Source of the DNA: Modicisalibacter radicis
GTDB lineage: Bacteria > Pseudomonadota > Gammaproteobacteria > Pseudomonadales > Halomonadaceae
DNA length: 64,000 nucleotides
Direction: 5' to 3'
Assembly (NCBI RefSeq): GCF_900961225.1
Contig: NZ_CAAHFN010000053.1
Location: forward strand, 1-64,000
A program made the translations under genes and the position numbers. Below are positions 42,063 through 50,865 of this stretch, piece by piece (within the stretch, counting starts at the first letter, position 1; each line of letters begins with the position of its first letter). The notes below the pieces were generated by a model, which saw only the letters and a list, made by a program, of their open reading frames with translations, ran no database searches and had not been told where the DNA came from.

Positions 42063-44804
42063 ATGAAAACACCCGCTGCCACACGGCATATCGATTCTTC
42101 GCCAGATAGCCAGCCCGTGGCTGCCCATGCCCGGCCGGTCGAAGAGGTCCTTGGATCCCTGGGGGCTTCGCCCGCCGGGCTGACGAAGGACGAGGCAACG
42201 AGGCGCCAGGCGAGCTACGGGCTCAATCAGTTGCCGGCGGTGGCCGGCCGCCATCCGCTGTTTCGCTTGCTTGCGCAGTTTCATAACGCGCTGATCTATT
42301 TCTTGCTGGCAGCGGCCGTCGCGGCATCGCTGCTGGGGCATTTCGTCGATGCGGCGGTCATCGTCACCGTAGTGGTGGTCAACGCCGTGGTCGGTTTCGT
42401 CCAGGAGGGCAAGGCGGAGAAGGCACTGAATGCGATCCGTGACCTGATTGCGCCGCACGCCCATCTGGTGAGAGAAGGCCGGCGCGTCAGCGTGGCGGTC
42501 GAGGAGATCGTCCCCGGCGACATCGTGGTGCTGGAGGCGGGGGATCGGGTGCCCGCTGACCTGCGTCTCATCCGGGCCAGCGCGTTACGCATCGAGGAAG
42601 CCATCCTGACCGGCGAGTCGGTGGCTGCGGAAAAGCGCGAGACGCCGGCACCGGAGGAGGCGGCGCTCGGCGATCGTCACTGCATGGCGTACTCGGGCAC
42701 CTTGGTGGCCACCGGGCAGGCGACGGGGGTCGTCGTTGCCACGGGCAGCGATACCGAGATCGGGCGAATCAGTACCCTGCTGCGTGGGGTCCGGCCATTG
42801 ACCACGCCCCTGCTGCGCCAGATCAATCGCTTCGGAACGCAGTTCACCTGGGTCACGCTGGCCGTGGCGGTCGCGCTGTTCGTCTTTGCGGTGCTGGTGC
42901 GCGGCTATGCCTGGCCGGAGGCACTGATTGCCGTGGTGGCCTTGGCGGTGGGGGCCATCCCGGAAGGCCTGCCGGCAGTCATTACCATCACGCTGGCCAT
43001 CGGTGTACAGCGCATGGCGCGACGCAACGCCGCGATCCGGCAGTTGCCCGCCGTGGAAACGCTGGGCGCCACCTCGGTCATCTGCTCCGACAAGACCGGT
43101 ACGCTGACTCGCAACGAGATGACGGCGCGGCGCCTGGATGTGCCTGGTGGCCGAATCATGGTGACCGGGTCGGGTTATGTCCCGGAAGGCCGGCTGGAAA
43201 GCGAGCCGGCGGATGGTTCCGCAGCGGACGAGCGGCTGGCGGATAGCGACAGGCTGATCCTGGCCGGGCTGCTGTGCAACGATGCGCAGTTGAGTCAGGC
43301 CGGCGAGGATTGGCAGGTCGTCGGCGATCCGATGGAGGGTGCGCTGGTGGCGCTGGCCATCAAGGCCGGGTTGGACCCCGAGCGCACACGCCACGAATGG
43401 TCACGCCTCGACGAGATCCCGTTCGATGCCAAGCATCGCTTCATGGCCACGCTCGACCGCAATGCAACGGGCGAGCGTCGGGTGTTCGTCAAGGGCGCGC
43501 CCGACGAACTACTTAAATCATGTACTGCCCAGGCTGATGGCAAGGGAACGGCGCCGCTGGATCGGGACGCCTGGACGGCACGGATCGCCGAAGCGGCCGC
43601 CCAGGGGGAGCGTGTGCTCGGCTTTGCCGTCAAGCCGACAGCCCCCGATGCCGACAGGGTGGACTTCGCCGATCTCGAGGATGGGCTGGTCTTCGTCGGT
43701 CTGGTGGGGTTCATCGATCCACCGCGCGAGGAGGCCGTGGCCGCCATCGCGGAATGTCACAGCGCCGGGATCGCGGTGAAGATGATTACCGGCGATCACG
43801 CGGCGACTGCTGCGGCCATCGCCCGGCAGCTGGGGCTCGGCGAGAACCCGCGGGTGCTCACCGGGCGTGAGCTCGACGACATTTCCGATGACGACCTGCC
43901 CGGCATCGTTGTCGAGACCAACGTCTTTGCCCGAACCAATCCGGAACACAAGCTGCGTATCGTCCGGGCGCTGCAATCGACCGGCGCGATCGTGGCGATG
44001 ACCGGCGATGGCGTCAATGATGCACCGTCGTTGAAGCAGGCGGATGTCGGGGTCGGCATGGGCCACAAGGGCACCGACGCGGCGAAGGAAGCCTCGCAGA
44101 TGGTCCTGCTCGATGACAACTTCGCCTCCATCGTGGCCGCCGTGCATGAGGGGCGGGTGGTCTACGACAATATCCGCAAGGTGGCGGCATGGACGCTGCC
44201 GACCAATGGCGGCGAGGTGCTGGCCGTCGTCGCCGCGATCCTGTTCAACTTCGCCATGCCGATGTCGGCGGTCCAGATCCTGTGGATCAATCTCGTCACG
44301 GCGGCCACGCTCGGCCTGGCCCTGGCATTCGAGCCCGCCGAGCCCAATGTCATGCGCCGCCGGCCCAGGCCGGCCCGGCAGGGGCTGCTCACCCCCTTTC
44401 TGGTCTGGCGAGTGGTGCTGGTTTCGTTCTTGTTCCTGGCCGCGGCGCTGGGCATGTTCTTCTACTCGCTGAGCCGTGGGGACGAACTGGCCATGGCGCG
44501 TACCCTGGTAGTCAACACGATCGTGGTGCTGGAAATCTTCTATCTCTTCAACGTGCGTTACCTGCACATGACGTCGTTCAACTGGCGGGGGGTGCTGGGA
44601 ACTCCGGCTGTACTGATAGCCGTGACCGGTGTCGTCCTTGCCCAGTTCGCATTCACCTATCTGCCGGTCATGCAGGGCCTGTTCGACACCCGGTCGGTTG
44701 CCGTCGCGGATGGGCTGTTGATCATCGGCGTGGGCATCGTCCTCATGATCGTGCTGGAAGCCGAGAAGATCCTGATGCGGCGATTGGGCTGGGCAAGCCA
44801 CTGA
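42063..44804 (+). CDS. P-type cation-transporting ATPase, P2 (Ca2+/Na+/H+-like) group
   Basis: A 913-residue pump with an N-terminal cation-ATPase domain, ten predicted helices, the TGES dephosphorylation loop (LTGESVAAEK), the intramembrane PEGLP in helix 4, phosphorylated aspartate in CSDKTGTLT, nucleotide-binding KGAPDELL and hinge MTGDGVNDAP. PEGLP and the overall length place it with SERCA/PMR-like and Na+/H+ type II pumps rather than heavy-metal pumps. The ion is not readable from sequence. It is divergent from arcDABC with a shared FNR box. ATG follows caaggaaatgaaat. Confidence 0.93.
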   Translation: MKTPAATRHIDSSPDSQPVAAHARPVEEVLGSLGASPAGLTKDEATRRQASYGLNQLPAVAGRHPLFRLLAQFHNALIYFLLAAAVAASLLGHFVDAAVIVTVVVVNAVVGFVQEGKAEKALNAIRDLIAPHAHLVREGRRVSVAVEEIVPGDIVVLEAGDRVPADLRLIRASALRIEEAILTGESVAAEKRETPAPEEAALGDRHCMAYSGTLVATGQATGVVVATGSDTEIGRISTLLRGVRPLTTPLLRQINRFGTQFTWVTLAVAVALFVFAVLVRGYAWPEALIAVVALAVGAIPEGLPAVITITLAIGVQRMARRNAAIRQLPAVETLGATSVICSDKTGTLTRNEMTARRLDVPGGRIMVTGSGYVPEGRLESEPADGSAADERLADSDRLILAGLLCNDAQLSQAGEDWQVVGDPMEGALVALAIKAGLDPERTRHEWSRLDEIPFDAKHRFMATLDRNATGERRVFVKGAPDELLKSCTAQADGKGTAPLDRDAWTARIAEAAAQGERVLGFAVKPTAPDADRVDFADLEDGLVFVGLVGFIDPPREEAVAAIAECHSAGIAVKMITGDHAATAAAIARQLGLGENPRVLTGRELDDISDDDLPGIVVETNVFARTNPEHKLRIVRALQSTGAIVAMTGDGVNDAPSLKQADVGVGMGHKGTDAAKEASQMVLLDDNFASIVAAVHEGRVVYDNIRKVAAWTLPTNGGEVLAVVAAILFNFAMPMSAVQILWINLVTAATLGLALAFEPAEPNVMRRRPRPARQGLLTPFLVWRVVLVSFLFLAAALGMFFYSLSRGDELAMARTLVVNTIVVLEIFYLFNVRYLHMTSFNWRGVLGTPAVLIAVTGVVLAQFAFTYLPVMQGLFDTRSVAVADGLLIIGVGIVLMIVLEAEKILMRRLGWASH

Positions 44805-44872
44805 CAGGGACCACGGAATGAAGTGAACACAGTGTCGGCTCAAGCGCTTGCTTCATACCCGCGCTTGCTCGC

Positions 44873-45862
44873 TTACCCGCCCGTCATGTTCATGAAACGC
44901 ACCACCTGCACGTCGCCGTCGGTGGTGAAGTGGTGGCGCTCGGGCTTGAGTCGCATGGCATCGACGATCGCCGCCTTGAGCCGCTCGCCGTCGCCGGGGT
45001 GACGACGCATCACGCCGCGCAGATCCATGGAATGTTCGTTGCCCAGGCACAGCAACAGGCGACCCTCGGCGGTCACGCGCACGCGGTTGCAGGCACTGCA
45101 GAAGTTGTGGCTGTGCGGCGAGATGAAGCCGATGCGCGTATCGCTGTCGGCCATGCGGTAGTAGCGCGACGGGCCCAGGGTGCTTTCGGTGGAGGGCAAC
45201 AGCGCATGATGGCGCTCGATTAGATCGCGAACGTCGTCACTGGAACAGAAGGTCGCGGCGCGATCGTGTTCGGTCACCTGACCCAGCGGCATCTCCTCGA
45301 TGAAGCTGATGTCGAGTCGCTCGCGGCGGGCGAACTCGACCAGTTCGGGCACCTCGTCGTCGTTGCGGCCCTTGAGGATCACCGCGTTGAGCTTTATGCG
45401 CTCGAAGCCGGCCTCGCGGGCGGCGCGGATACCGTCGATGACCCGGCCGAGATCGCCGGTGCGGGTCAGTGCCCGGAAACGCGACGGGTCCAGGGTGTCG
45501 AGGCTGACGTTGAGCCGGTCGAGCCCGCCGCGACGCAACGCGCCGGCATGCCTGGTCAGCCCGCTGCCGTTGGTGGTCATGGCGAAGTCGCGCAGGCCCG
45601 GCAGGCTGCCGATGGATTCGACCAGTTCGGCGATGCCGTGACGCACCAGCGGTTCGCCTCCGGTCAGGCGGATCTTCTCCACGCCCAGCTCGATGAAGGC
45701 GCGCGACAGCGCGGTGAGTTCCTCGAGCGTCAGCACCTGGGCGCGGGGCAGGAATGTCATGTCCTCGCCCATGCAGTACACGCAGCGGAAATCGCAGCGG
45801 TCCGTCACGGACAGGCGCAGGTAGCGGATACGACGGCCGAAGCCATCCACGAGCGTATTCAT
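44873..45862 (-). CDS. moaA: GTP 3',8-cyclase of molybdenum cofactor synthesis
   Basis: A 329-residue radical-SAM enzyme that starts molybdopterin synthesis. The SAM cluster motif CDFRCVYC is near residue 20, GGEPLVR binds SAM, and the second cluster is [18 protein letters not shown]. The C-terminus ends MTGG, as needed for activity. Start at [11 protein letters not shown]; the long upstream extension of the frame to 46645 is rejected. Last gene of the nar-moa run; supplies the cofactor for NarG. Confidence 0.96.
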   Translation of the reverse strand: MNTLVDGFGRRIRYLRLSVTDRCDFRCVYCMGEDMTFLPRAQVLTLEELTALSRAFIELGVEKIRLTGGEPLVRHGIAELVESIGSLPGLRDFAMTTNGSGLTRHAGALRRGGLDRLNVSLDTLDPSRFRALTRTGDLGRVIDGIRAAREAGFERIKLNAVILKGRNDDEVPELVEFARRERLDISFIEEMPLGQVTEHDRAATFCSSDDVRDLIERHHALLPSTESTLGPSRYYRMADSDTRIGFISPHSHNFCSACNRVRVTAEGRLLLCLGNEHSMDLRGVMRRHPGDGERLKAAIVDAMRLKPERHHFTTDGDVQVVRFMNMTGG

Positions 45863-46002
45863 GACTCTCCTCGGCGGGTCGTTTCGGTCTGCAGTGACAG
45901 ATGGGCAGGGACATGGCCCATGCCGGCGCAGGCCGAGCCGGCATGCAGCAGCGGACGGCGTGAAGAGGGCATAAGCGTCTCCTTTCGAGGGGAATGGCCA
46001 GG

Positions 46003-46728
46003 CTAGTCGTTCAGCGTGGATAGCTTGCTTCGGTCGAGGATGACTAGCTGATGACGCTCGACGAGAATCGCTCCGGCCCGGCTCATGCGGCTCAATAACC
46101 GGGAAAGGGTTTCGGGCGTCATGGCCAGTTGCGCGGCCAGCCAGCACTTGGGCACGCTCAGCCGAATGGCGTGCGGCAGCTTCGCACCCAGGGGAAGCTG
46201 GCGCAGCAGGAAGCTGGTCAGCCGCGCGCGGGCATCGGCCTGGGTCAGCAGGGCCATGTCCTCCAGGCGCTCGGTCAGTTCCTCCGTCAGGCGAGACATG
46301 AAGGCGCCACGGCACTCTTCGTGATTCAGACTTTCCTGACAACGGCTGACGCCGATCGCCAGTACGTGGGTGCGGCGCAGCGCCTCGGCGGAGTAAAGAT
46401 ACGTCGACTGCCGCTGTGAAATCAGACTCAACTCGCCCAGCGTGCCGCCACGCTCGACACAGCGGATCGTTGCCAGTCGGCCGTCGTCGGTGGCGCGTAA
46501 CAGCCGCACGGCGCCACTGACGACCACGTAGATCCAGTGTGCCGGTGTCTGTTGCCGGAATAGCCACTCGCGCCCTTCGGCGACATGGACCCGGGCACCT
46601 TGCAGCAGATACTCGAGCTCTTGTTCGGGCAAGTGAGACAGCCACGGCACATTGCGCACCAGCTCGCGCAGATGACGGCGCTTGGTGACGGCGTCAGATG
46701 GCGAATTGTGCAATGGGCAGGAATGCAT
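46003..46728 (-). CDS. Crp/Fnr-family regulator in the nar-moa operon
   Basis: A 241-residue regulator with an N-terminal effector barrel (about 30-140), dimer helix, and winged helix with recognition helix [11 protein letters not shown]. It keeps the E-x-x-S-R contacts typical of FNR-box readers. Only one N-terminal cysteine (MHSCPL) is present, so a [4Fe-4S] oxygen sensor is unlikely; DNR/NNR-type sensing of NO or redox is an inference. It overlaps moeA by 35 bases, a strong sign of co-transcription, and could feed back on the FNR boxes of the nar and arc genes. Confidence 0.88.
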   Translation of the reverse strand: MHSCPLHNSPSDAVTKRRHLRELVRNVPWLSHLPEQELEYLLQGARVHVAEGREWLFRQQTPAHWIYVVVSGAVRLLRATDDGRLATIRCVERGGTLGELSLISQRQSTYLYSAEALRRTHVLAIGVSRCQESLNHEECRGAFMSRLTEELTERLEDMALLTQADARARLTSFLLRQLPLGAKLPHAIRLSVPKCWLAAQLAMTPETLSRLLSRMSRAGAILVERHQLVILDRSKLSTLND

Positions 46729-47947
46729 AGTCGTCCCCCTCCATCACCGGCGTGTCGCCGGGCACCATGAGATAACCGTCCGCCTGACAGGCTGCGCCGA
46801 GCATGGCCGATCCCTGGCCGCCGGCCAGCCGGGCCATGGGTTCGAGTTCGGCATGATCGAGAACGACGCGCAGCAACTCGCGGCGCCCGTGGGTGGCGCG
46901 ACGGCTGAAACCCGCCTTGACGGAAAACCGCTGAAGCGGGCGTGGATGCCGGCCCTGGCAGGCCTGTACGAAGGCCTGTCCCAGCACCTGCCAGGTCACC
47001 AGTGCCGCGACCGGGTTGCCGGGCAGACCGAGCAGCGGCACGTCGCCGTCGGCCCCATGGAGACGGCCGAAGGCAAAGGGCTTGCCGGGCTTCATCGCCA
47101 CGCCGTGAAAGATCGGCTCGCCGAGTTCGGCCAGCACCGGGCGAACGTGATCCTCCTCGCCGGCCGAGACGCCACCGGTACAGATCACCACATCGGCACT
47201 GTCGCGCGCCTGGCACAGCGCTTCGCGCAGGGCGGCGGCGGTATCGGCAACGATGCCCAGGTCGACGACGGTGCAGTCCTGCTGCCGGAGCAGGGCGTCG
47301 AGCATGACGCGGTTGCTGTTGTAGAGCTGGCCCGGGGCCAGGGGCGCGCCCGGCTCGACCAGCTCGTCGCCGGTGGAGACCAGCGCCACCCTGAGGCGGG
47401 TGAAGACTTCGACCTCGACGATGCCCTGGCTGGCCAGCAATGCCAGGCCGGGGGCGTCGAGGCGCTGGCCGGCGGGCAACAGCGGCGCGCCTTCGAGGAA
47501 CTCCTCGCCGCGGCGGCGGATATTGGCACCGGGCAGCGCCTCGCCCTGGACATGCACGCGGCCCCGGTCATCGATGCGGCAACGTTCCTGCGGGACGACG
47601 CAGTCGGCGCCGGCCGGAATCGGCGCGCCGGTGAAGATGCGTGCGCAGCCGCCCTCGCCAAGCGGGGCTGGTGCGCAGCCCGCCGGAATGCGCTGGATCA
47701 CCGGCAGACCGTCGTGAGGGGCTGCGAGCTCGGCAACGCGCAGCGCGTAGCCATCCATGGCGCTGTTGTCGGCGCCGGGCATGGCCAGGCGGGCACGGAT
47801 CGGTGCGGCGAGGATGCGCCCCAGCGCGGCATCACGCGGGCAGCGTTCACGCGCTACCGGTGGATAAGCGGCAGCCAGCAGGCGTCGGCGGGCGTCTTCC
47901 AGATCGAGCAGGCCGGGAGTGAGGGTAGCGCAGCTGACGCAACTCAT
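46694..47947 (-). CDS. moeA: Molybdopterin molybdenumtransferase
   Basis: A 417-residue enzyme inserting molybdate into adenylated molybdopterin. Motifs: DNSAMDGYA near residue 60, FTGAPIPAGADCVV, and CTGGVSAGEEDHV with the MPT-binding domain, then LPGNPVAALV. The ATG at 47947 overlaps the moaB stop by four bases. Clustering of moaA, moaB and moeA with nar suggests dedicated cofactor supply during nitrate respiration. Confidence 0.95.
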   Translation of the reverse strand: MSCVSCATLTPGLLDLEDARRRLLAAAYPPVARERCPRDAALGRILAAPIRARLAMPGADNSAMDGYALRVAELAAPHDGLPVIQRIPAGCAPAPLGEGGCARIFTGAPIPAGADCVVPQERCRIDDRGRVHVQGEALPGANIRRRGEEFLEGAPLLPAGQRLDAPGLALLASQGIVEVEVFTRLRVALVSTGDELVEPGAPLAPGQLYNSNRVMLDALLRQQDCTVVDLGIVADTAAALREALCQARDSADVVICTGGVSAGEEDHVRPVLAELGEPIFHGVAMKPGKPFAFGRLHGADGDVPLLGLPGNPVAALVTWQVLGQAFVQACQGRHPRPLQRFSVKAGFSRRATHGRRELLRVVLDHAELEPMARLAGGQGSAMLGAACQADGYLMVPGDTPVMEGDDYAFLPIAQFAI

Positions 47948-48537
47948 GCCTGTTTCTCCTCGACGCGCTCCGCGGCCACCGGCGTTGTGGCGGGTTGCCG
48001 ACTGGCACAGGGCGCGGCATCGGGGCGCACCATGGCCACGAAATTGCAGGGCCGGGTGCGGGCGTCGAGCTGCGAGGCGAGGATGCCGTCCCAGGCGGTG
48101 GCGCAGGCCCCGGGCGAGCCCGGCAGGGCGAACACCAGGGTGCGGTTGGCCACCCCGCCGATGGCCCGGGACTGGATCGTCGAGGCGCCGATATCGCCAT
48201 GGGATATCTGCCGGAACAGCTCGCCGAAGCCTTCGATGGCCTTGTCGAACAGCGGTGCCAGGGCCTCGGGGGTGGTGTCGCGTGGCGTGAAACCGGTGCC
48301 GCCGTTGACCAGCACGGCATGGATGCCGTCATGGGCGATCCACTCGGAAACTGCCGCACGGATGCGGTAGATGTCGTCGGCGACGATGCGCCGGTCGCCC
48401 AGCCAGTGGCCGGCATCGGTGAGGCGCGCGCAGAGCAGGTCGCCGCTGCCGTCGCGATCGAAGCCGCGGGTGTCGGAGACCGTCAGCACCGCGATGTTGA
48501 GCGGCACGAAAGGCGCGTCGGCAGAAACGTGGGCCAT
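47944..48537 (-). CDS. moaB: Molybdopterin adenylyltransferase-like protein MoaB
   Basis: A 197-residue protein of the MoaB/Mog fold. It carries VLTVSDTRGFDRDGSG, NGGTGFTPRDTTPEAL and ALPGSPGACATAWDGIL. E. coli MoaB is about 170 residues; the extra C-terminal 25 are proline- and alanine-rich. The start MAHVSADAPF follows gaggattcc; the upstream frame extension to 48780 is not coding. Confidence 0.93.
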   Translation of the reverse strand: MAHVSADAPFVPLNIAVLTVSDTRGFDRDGSGDLLCARLTDAGHWLGDRRIVADDIYRIRAAVSEWIAHDGIHAVLVNGGTGFTPRDTTPEALAPLFDKAIEGFGELFRQISHGDIGASTIQSRAIGGVANRTLVFALPGSPGACATAWDGILASQLDARTRPCNFVAMVRPDAAPCASRQPATTPVAAERVEEKQA

Positions 48538-48602
48538 GGAATCCTCCTCGACCACCCGCGGGTGGCGGCAATGTGAAGTGACGCAACGCGTCTGTGAATG
48601 GC

Positions 48603-49418
48603 TTACTGCATCAGGGCACCGGCACTCTCGTCGTCCAGCGCCACGCCATTCACCCCCAGGCGCGCTTCCAGCGCCAGCAGGTAGTGGCGCAGGGCGCGTC
48701 GCGTGGCCTGTTCGCGCAGGGTGTGACGCACCCGGTCGGCGGCATCCGCATAGGGCAGGGCGTGCCCACCCTCGCGACAATCGATGCTCACCACATGCCA
48801 GCCGTAGCGCGAGGCCAGCGGTCGATCGTGCAGCCCTTCGGGCAGGTGCTGCAGGGCGCGGTCCAGCTCGGCCACGGTCTGCCCCGGCGTCAGCCAGCCC
48901 AGCTCGCCGCCGTCGTCCTTCGACGGGCAGGCGGAGTGGCGCTGGGCGAACTCGGTGAAGCGCTCGGGCACCGACTGCAACTCGGCGATGAGCGTCCGGC
49001 CCAGTCGGTACTGACGGTCGCGGGCCTCGGCATCATCCGGTGCGGCGGCCAGCAGGATATGGCGCACCGCCAGGCGCAACGGCTCGCAGAAGCGCTCGGC
49101 ATTGGCCTCGAAGTAGCGTCGGCAGTGGGCCTCGTCGGGCTCGGGGACCTCCAGTTCCGCGTCCAGCAGGGCGGCCAGTGCCGCCTCCTCACTGTCCTCG
49201 ACCTCCCAGCCCAGCTCATTGCAGCGCTGGCGCAGCAGCTCGCGGACCACCAGGGCGCGCGCGGCTTCGAGCTGGGCTTCTTCCACGGTATCGGCCTGGT
49301 GGTACTGCATTTCCCGGGCAATCTCTTCGGCGGGTATGTTCACGTCGCCGACCCATACCGGTGGAATGGCCATCGCCTGTGCATTGGCGGGCAGGGTTTC
49401 GAGTGGAATCAGTTGCAT
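48603..49418 (-). CDS. PpiC-type peptidyl-prolyl isomerase of the nar operon
   Basis: A 271-residue protein with an N-terminal helical arm and a C-terminal parvulin domain (residues about 130-240: VRHILLAAAPDD, DDGGELGWLTPGQTV, SRYGWHVVSID). No signal peptide is visible, so it acts in the cytosol. The same gene follows narI in pseudomonads, where it is assumed to help fold or mature the reductase. It lies 14 bases from the narI stop. Confidence 0.88.
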   Translation of the reverse strand: MQLIPLETLPANAQAMAIPPVWVGDVNIPAEEIAREMQYHQADTVEEAQLEAARALVVRELLRQRCNELGWEVEDSEEAALAALLDAELEVPEPDEAHCRRYFEANAERFCEPLRLAVRHILLAAAPDDAEARDRQYRLGRTLIAELQSVPERFTEFAQRHSACPSKDDGGELGWLTPGQTVAELDRALQHLPEGLHDRPLASRYGWHVVSIDCREGGHALPYADAADRVRHTLREQATRRALRHYLLALEARLGVNGVALDDESAGALMQ

Positions 49419-49432
49419 GGGATTGTCCTCAC

Positions 49433-50110
49433 TCACGCCTTGCGACGCACGATTTGATAACGGCGGCCAACGTAGCCCAGCGGTGCGCTCCATACGTGCA
49501 CCAGGCGGGTGAACGGGAACACCAGCACGATGGTCAGGCCCAGCAGGATGTGCAGCTTGTAGACCAGCCCGATATCGGCCAGGTGCTCGGCGGCGCCACC
49601 CTTGAAGAACACGATGGACTGCGCCCACTCGGCCAGTTCCAGCATCGCGCCGCCATCCAGATGCCCCATCGCCGGGATGATGGTCAACAGTCCCAGCGAC
49701 ACCTGGGCGACCAGCAGCGCCAGGATCACGATGTCGGCACGGCTGGAGGTGGCCCGCACGCGCGGGTTGGTCAGGCGGCGATGCAGCAGCATGGCGCCGC
49801 CGGTCAGGCACATCAGCCCGGCGATACCGCCGACGACGATGGCGATGATCTGCTTGCTGCCGGCGCTGATGAACGGGGCGTAGACCCAGTGCGGGGTGAG
49901 CAGGCCGACCAGGTGGCCGAAGAAGATCACCAGGATACCGACGTGGAACAGGTTGCTGGCCAGGCGCATCTGGCGCTTGGAGAGCATCTGGCTGGAGCCG
50001 GTCTTCCAGGTGTACTGGCCATGGTCGAAGCGCAGCAGGGCACCGGCCAGGAAAATGGTGCCCGCCACGTAGGGATACAGGCCGAACAGCAGTTCATTGA
50101 TATAGTTCAT
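49433..50110 (-). CDS. narI: Respiratory nitrate reductase gamma subunit (cytochrome b)
   Basis: A 225-residue membrane protein with five helices. The four haem-ligand histidines are seen in the pairs LFHVGILVIFFGHLVG and YKLHILLG with FTRLVHVW, matching the two b haems of E. coli NarI. It takes electrons from quinol and passes them to NarH. It is 17 bases downstream of narJ. Confidence 0.96.
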   Translation of the reverse strand: MNYINELLFGLYPYVAGTIFLAGALLRFDHGQYTWKTGSSQMLSKRQMRLASNLFHVGILVIFFGHLVGLLTPHWVYAPFISAGSKQIIAIVVGGIAGLMCLTGGAMLLHRRLTNPRVRATSSRADIVILALLVAQVSLGLLTIIPAMGHLDGGAMLELAEWAQSIVFFKGGAAEHLADIGLVYKLHILLGLTIVLVFPFTRLVHVWSAPLGYVGRRYQIVRRKA

Positions 50111-50127
50111 GACGGCAGACTCCTGAC

Positions 50128-50865
50128 TCAGTGACCTAAAGTGGCGTCGACGACGGGCGGTACGATGCGGATCGGCATCTCGGCCTGGGACCGGCGCTTG
50201 AGTTCCGCCTGGCGACGGCCGGTGGCGGACTGCAGGGCACAATCCTCGTCGGAGGCGGCGTTGAAGCGCACGGCTTCCTCTTCCCACACCGCGTCGAGGG
50301 CGGCGGGGGTGTCGTCGCGCGCTTCCTTGCTGACCGCCTCGGCGTGCTCGTCGATGGCGGTATCGGCGCCGACCATGGCCAGCAGTGCGGTGGGCACCAG
50401 TGCATGGTCGGACTCGCGCTCGCGCAGGCGCGCGGCGAGCAGCCCCAGGATGTGGGCGATATCGCTCAGTTGCTGGGCGATGTCGGCCTCGTCGCGGGTC
50501 GACAGGTACTCGAGGAACACCGGCAGGTAGTCCGGTAGTTCGCGAGCGCTGAGCTCGAAGCCGGCCTGGCGGTACTGTTCGAGCAGGTCGACCATGGCCT
50601 GGCCACGGTCGCGGGATTCGCCGTGGACGTGCTCGAACAGCAGCAGCGAGGTCGACCGGCCCTTGTCGAACAGCGCCACGTAGTCGGCCTGCAGGTCGAG
50701 CAGGTCGCTGGTCGCGATACGCCCGATCCAGCCATGCAGCGCGGCGCGCTGGGGGTGGCTCAGGTGGTCTTCGTCGGCGATGACGCTCTGCATCTCGGTG
50801 GCGGCCTGCTGCAATTCCTCGGTGGGGTAGTCGAGCAGACGGGCAAGGACGATCAAGCTACGCAT
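50128..50865 (-). CDS. narJ: Nitrate reductase assembly chaperone
   Basis: A 245-residue helical cytosolic chaperone of the NarJ/TorD family (LIVLARLLDYPTEELQ; FEHVHGESRDRGQAM; LPDYLPVFLEYL). It binds the N-terminus of NarG and promotes cofactor insertion, but is not part of the final enzyme. Its start lies in the end of narH (8-base overlap). Confidence 0.95.
   Translation of the reverse strand: MRSLIVLARLLDYPTEELQQAATEMQSVIADEDHLSHPQRAALHGWIGRIATSDLLDLQADYVALFDKGRSTSLLLFEHVHGESRDRGQAMVDLLEQYRQAGFELSARELPDYLPVFLEYLSTRDEADIAQQLSDIAHILGLLAARLRERESDHALVPTALLAMVGADTAIDEHAEAVSKEARDDTPAALDAVWEEEAVRFNAASDEDCALQSATGRRQAELKRRSQAEMPIRIVPPVVDATLGH

Noticed and set aside
43518-44843. 441-codon minus-strand frame over the P-type ATPase
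   Set aside because: His/Asp/Gln-rich shadow composition; the plus strand has all catalytic P-type ATPase motifs.
45863-46645. Upstream extension of the moaA frame
   Set aside because: Runs antiparallel in frame through the crp/fnr gene with no similarity; MoaA begins at the usual N-terminus at 45862.
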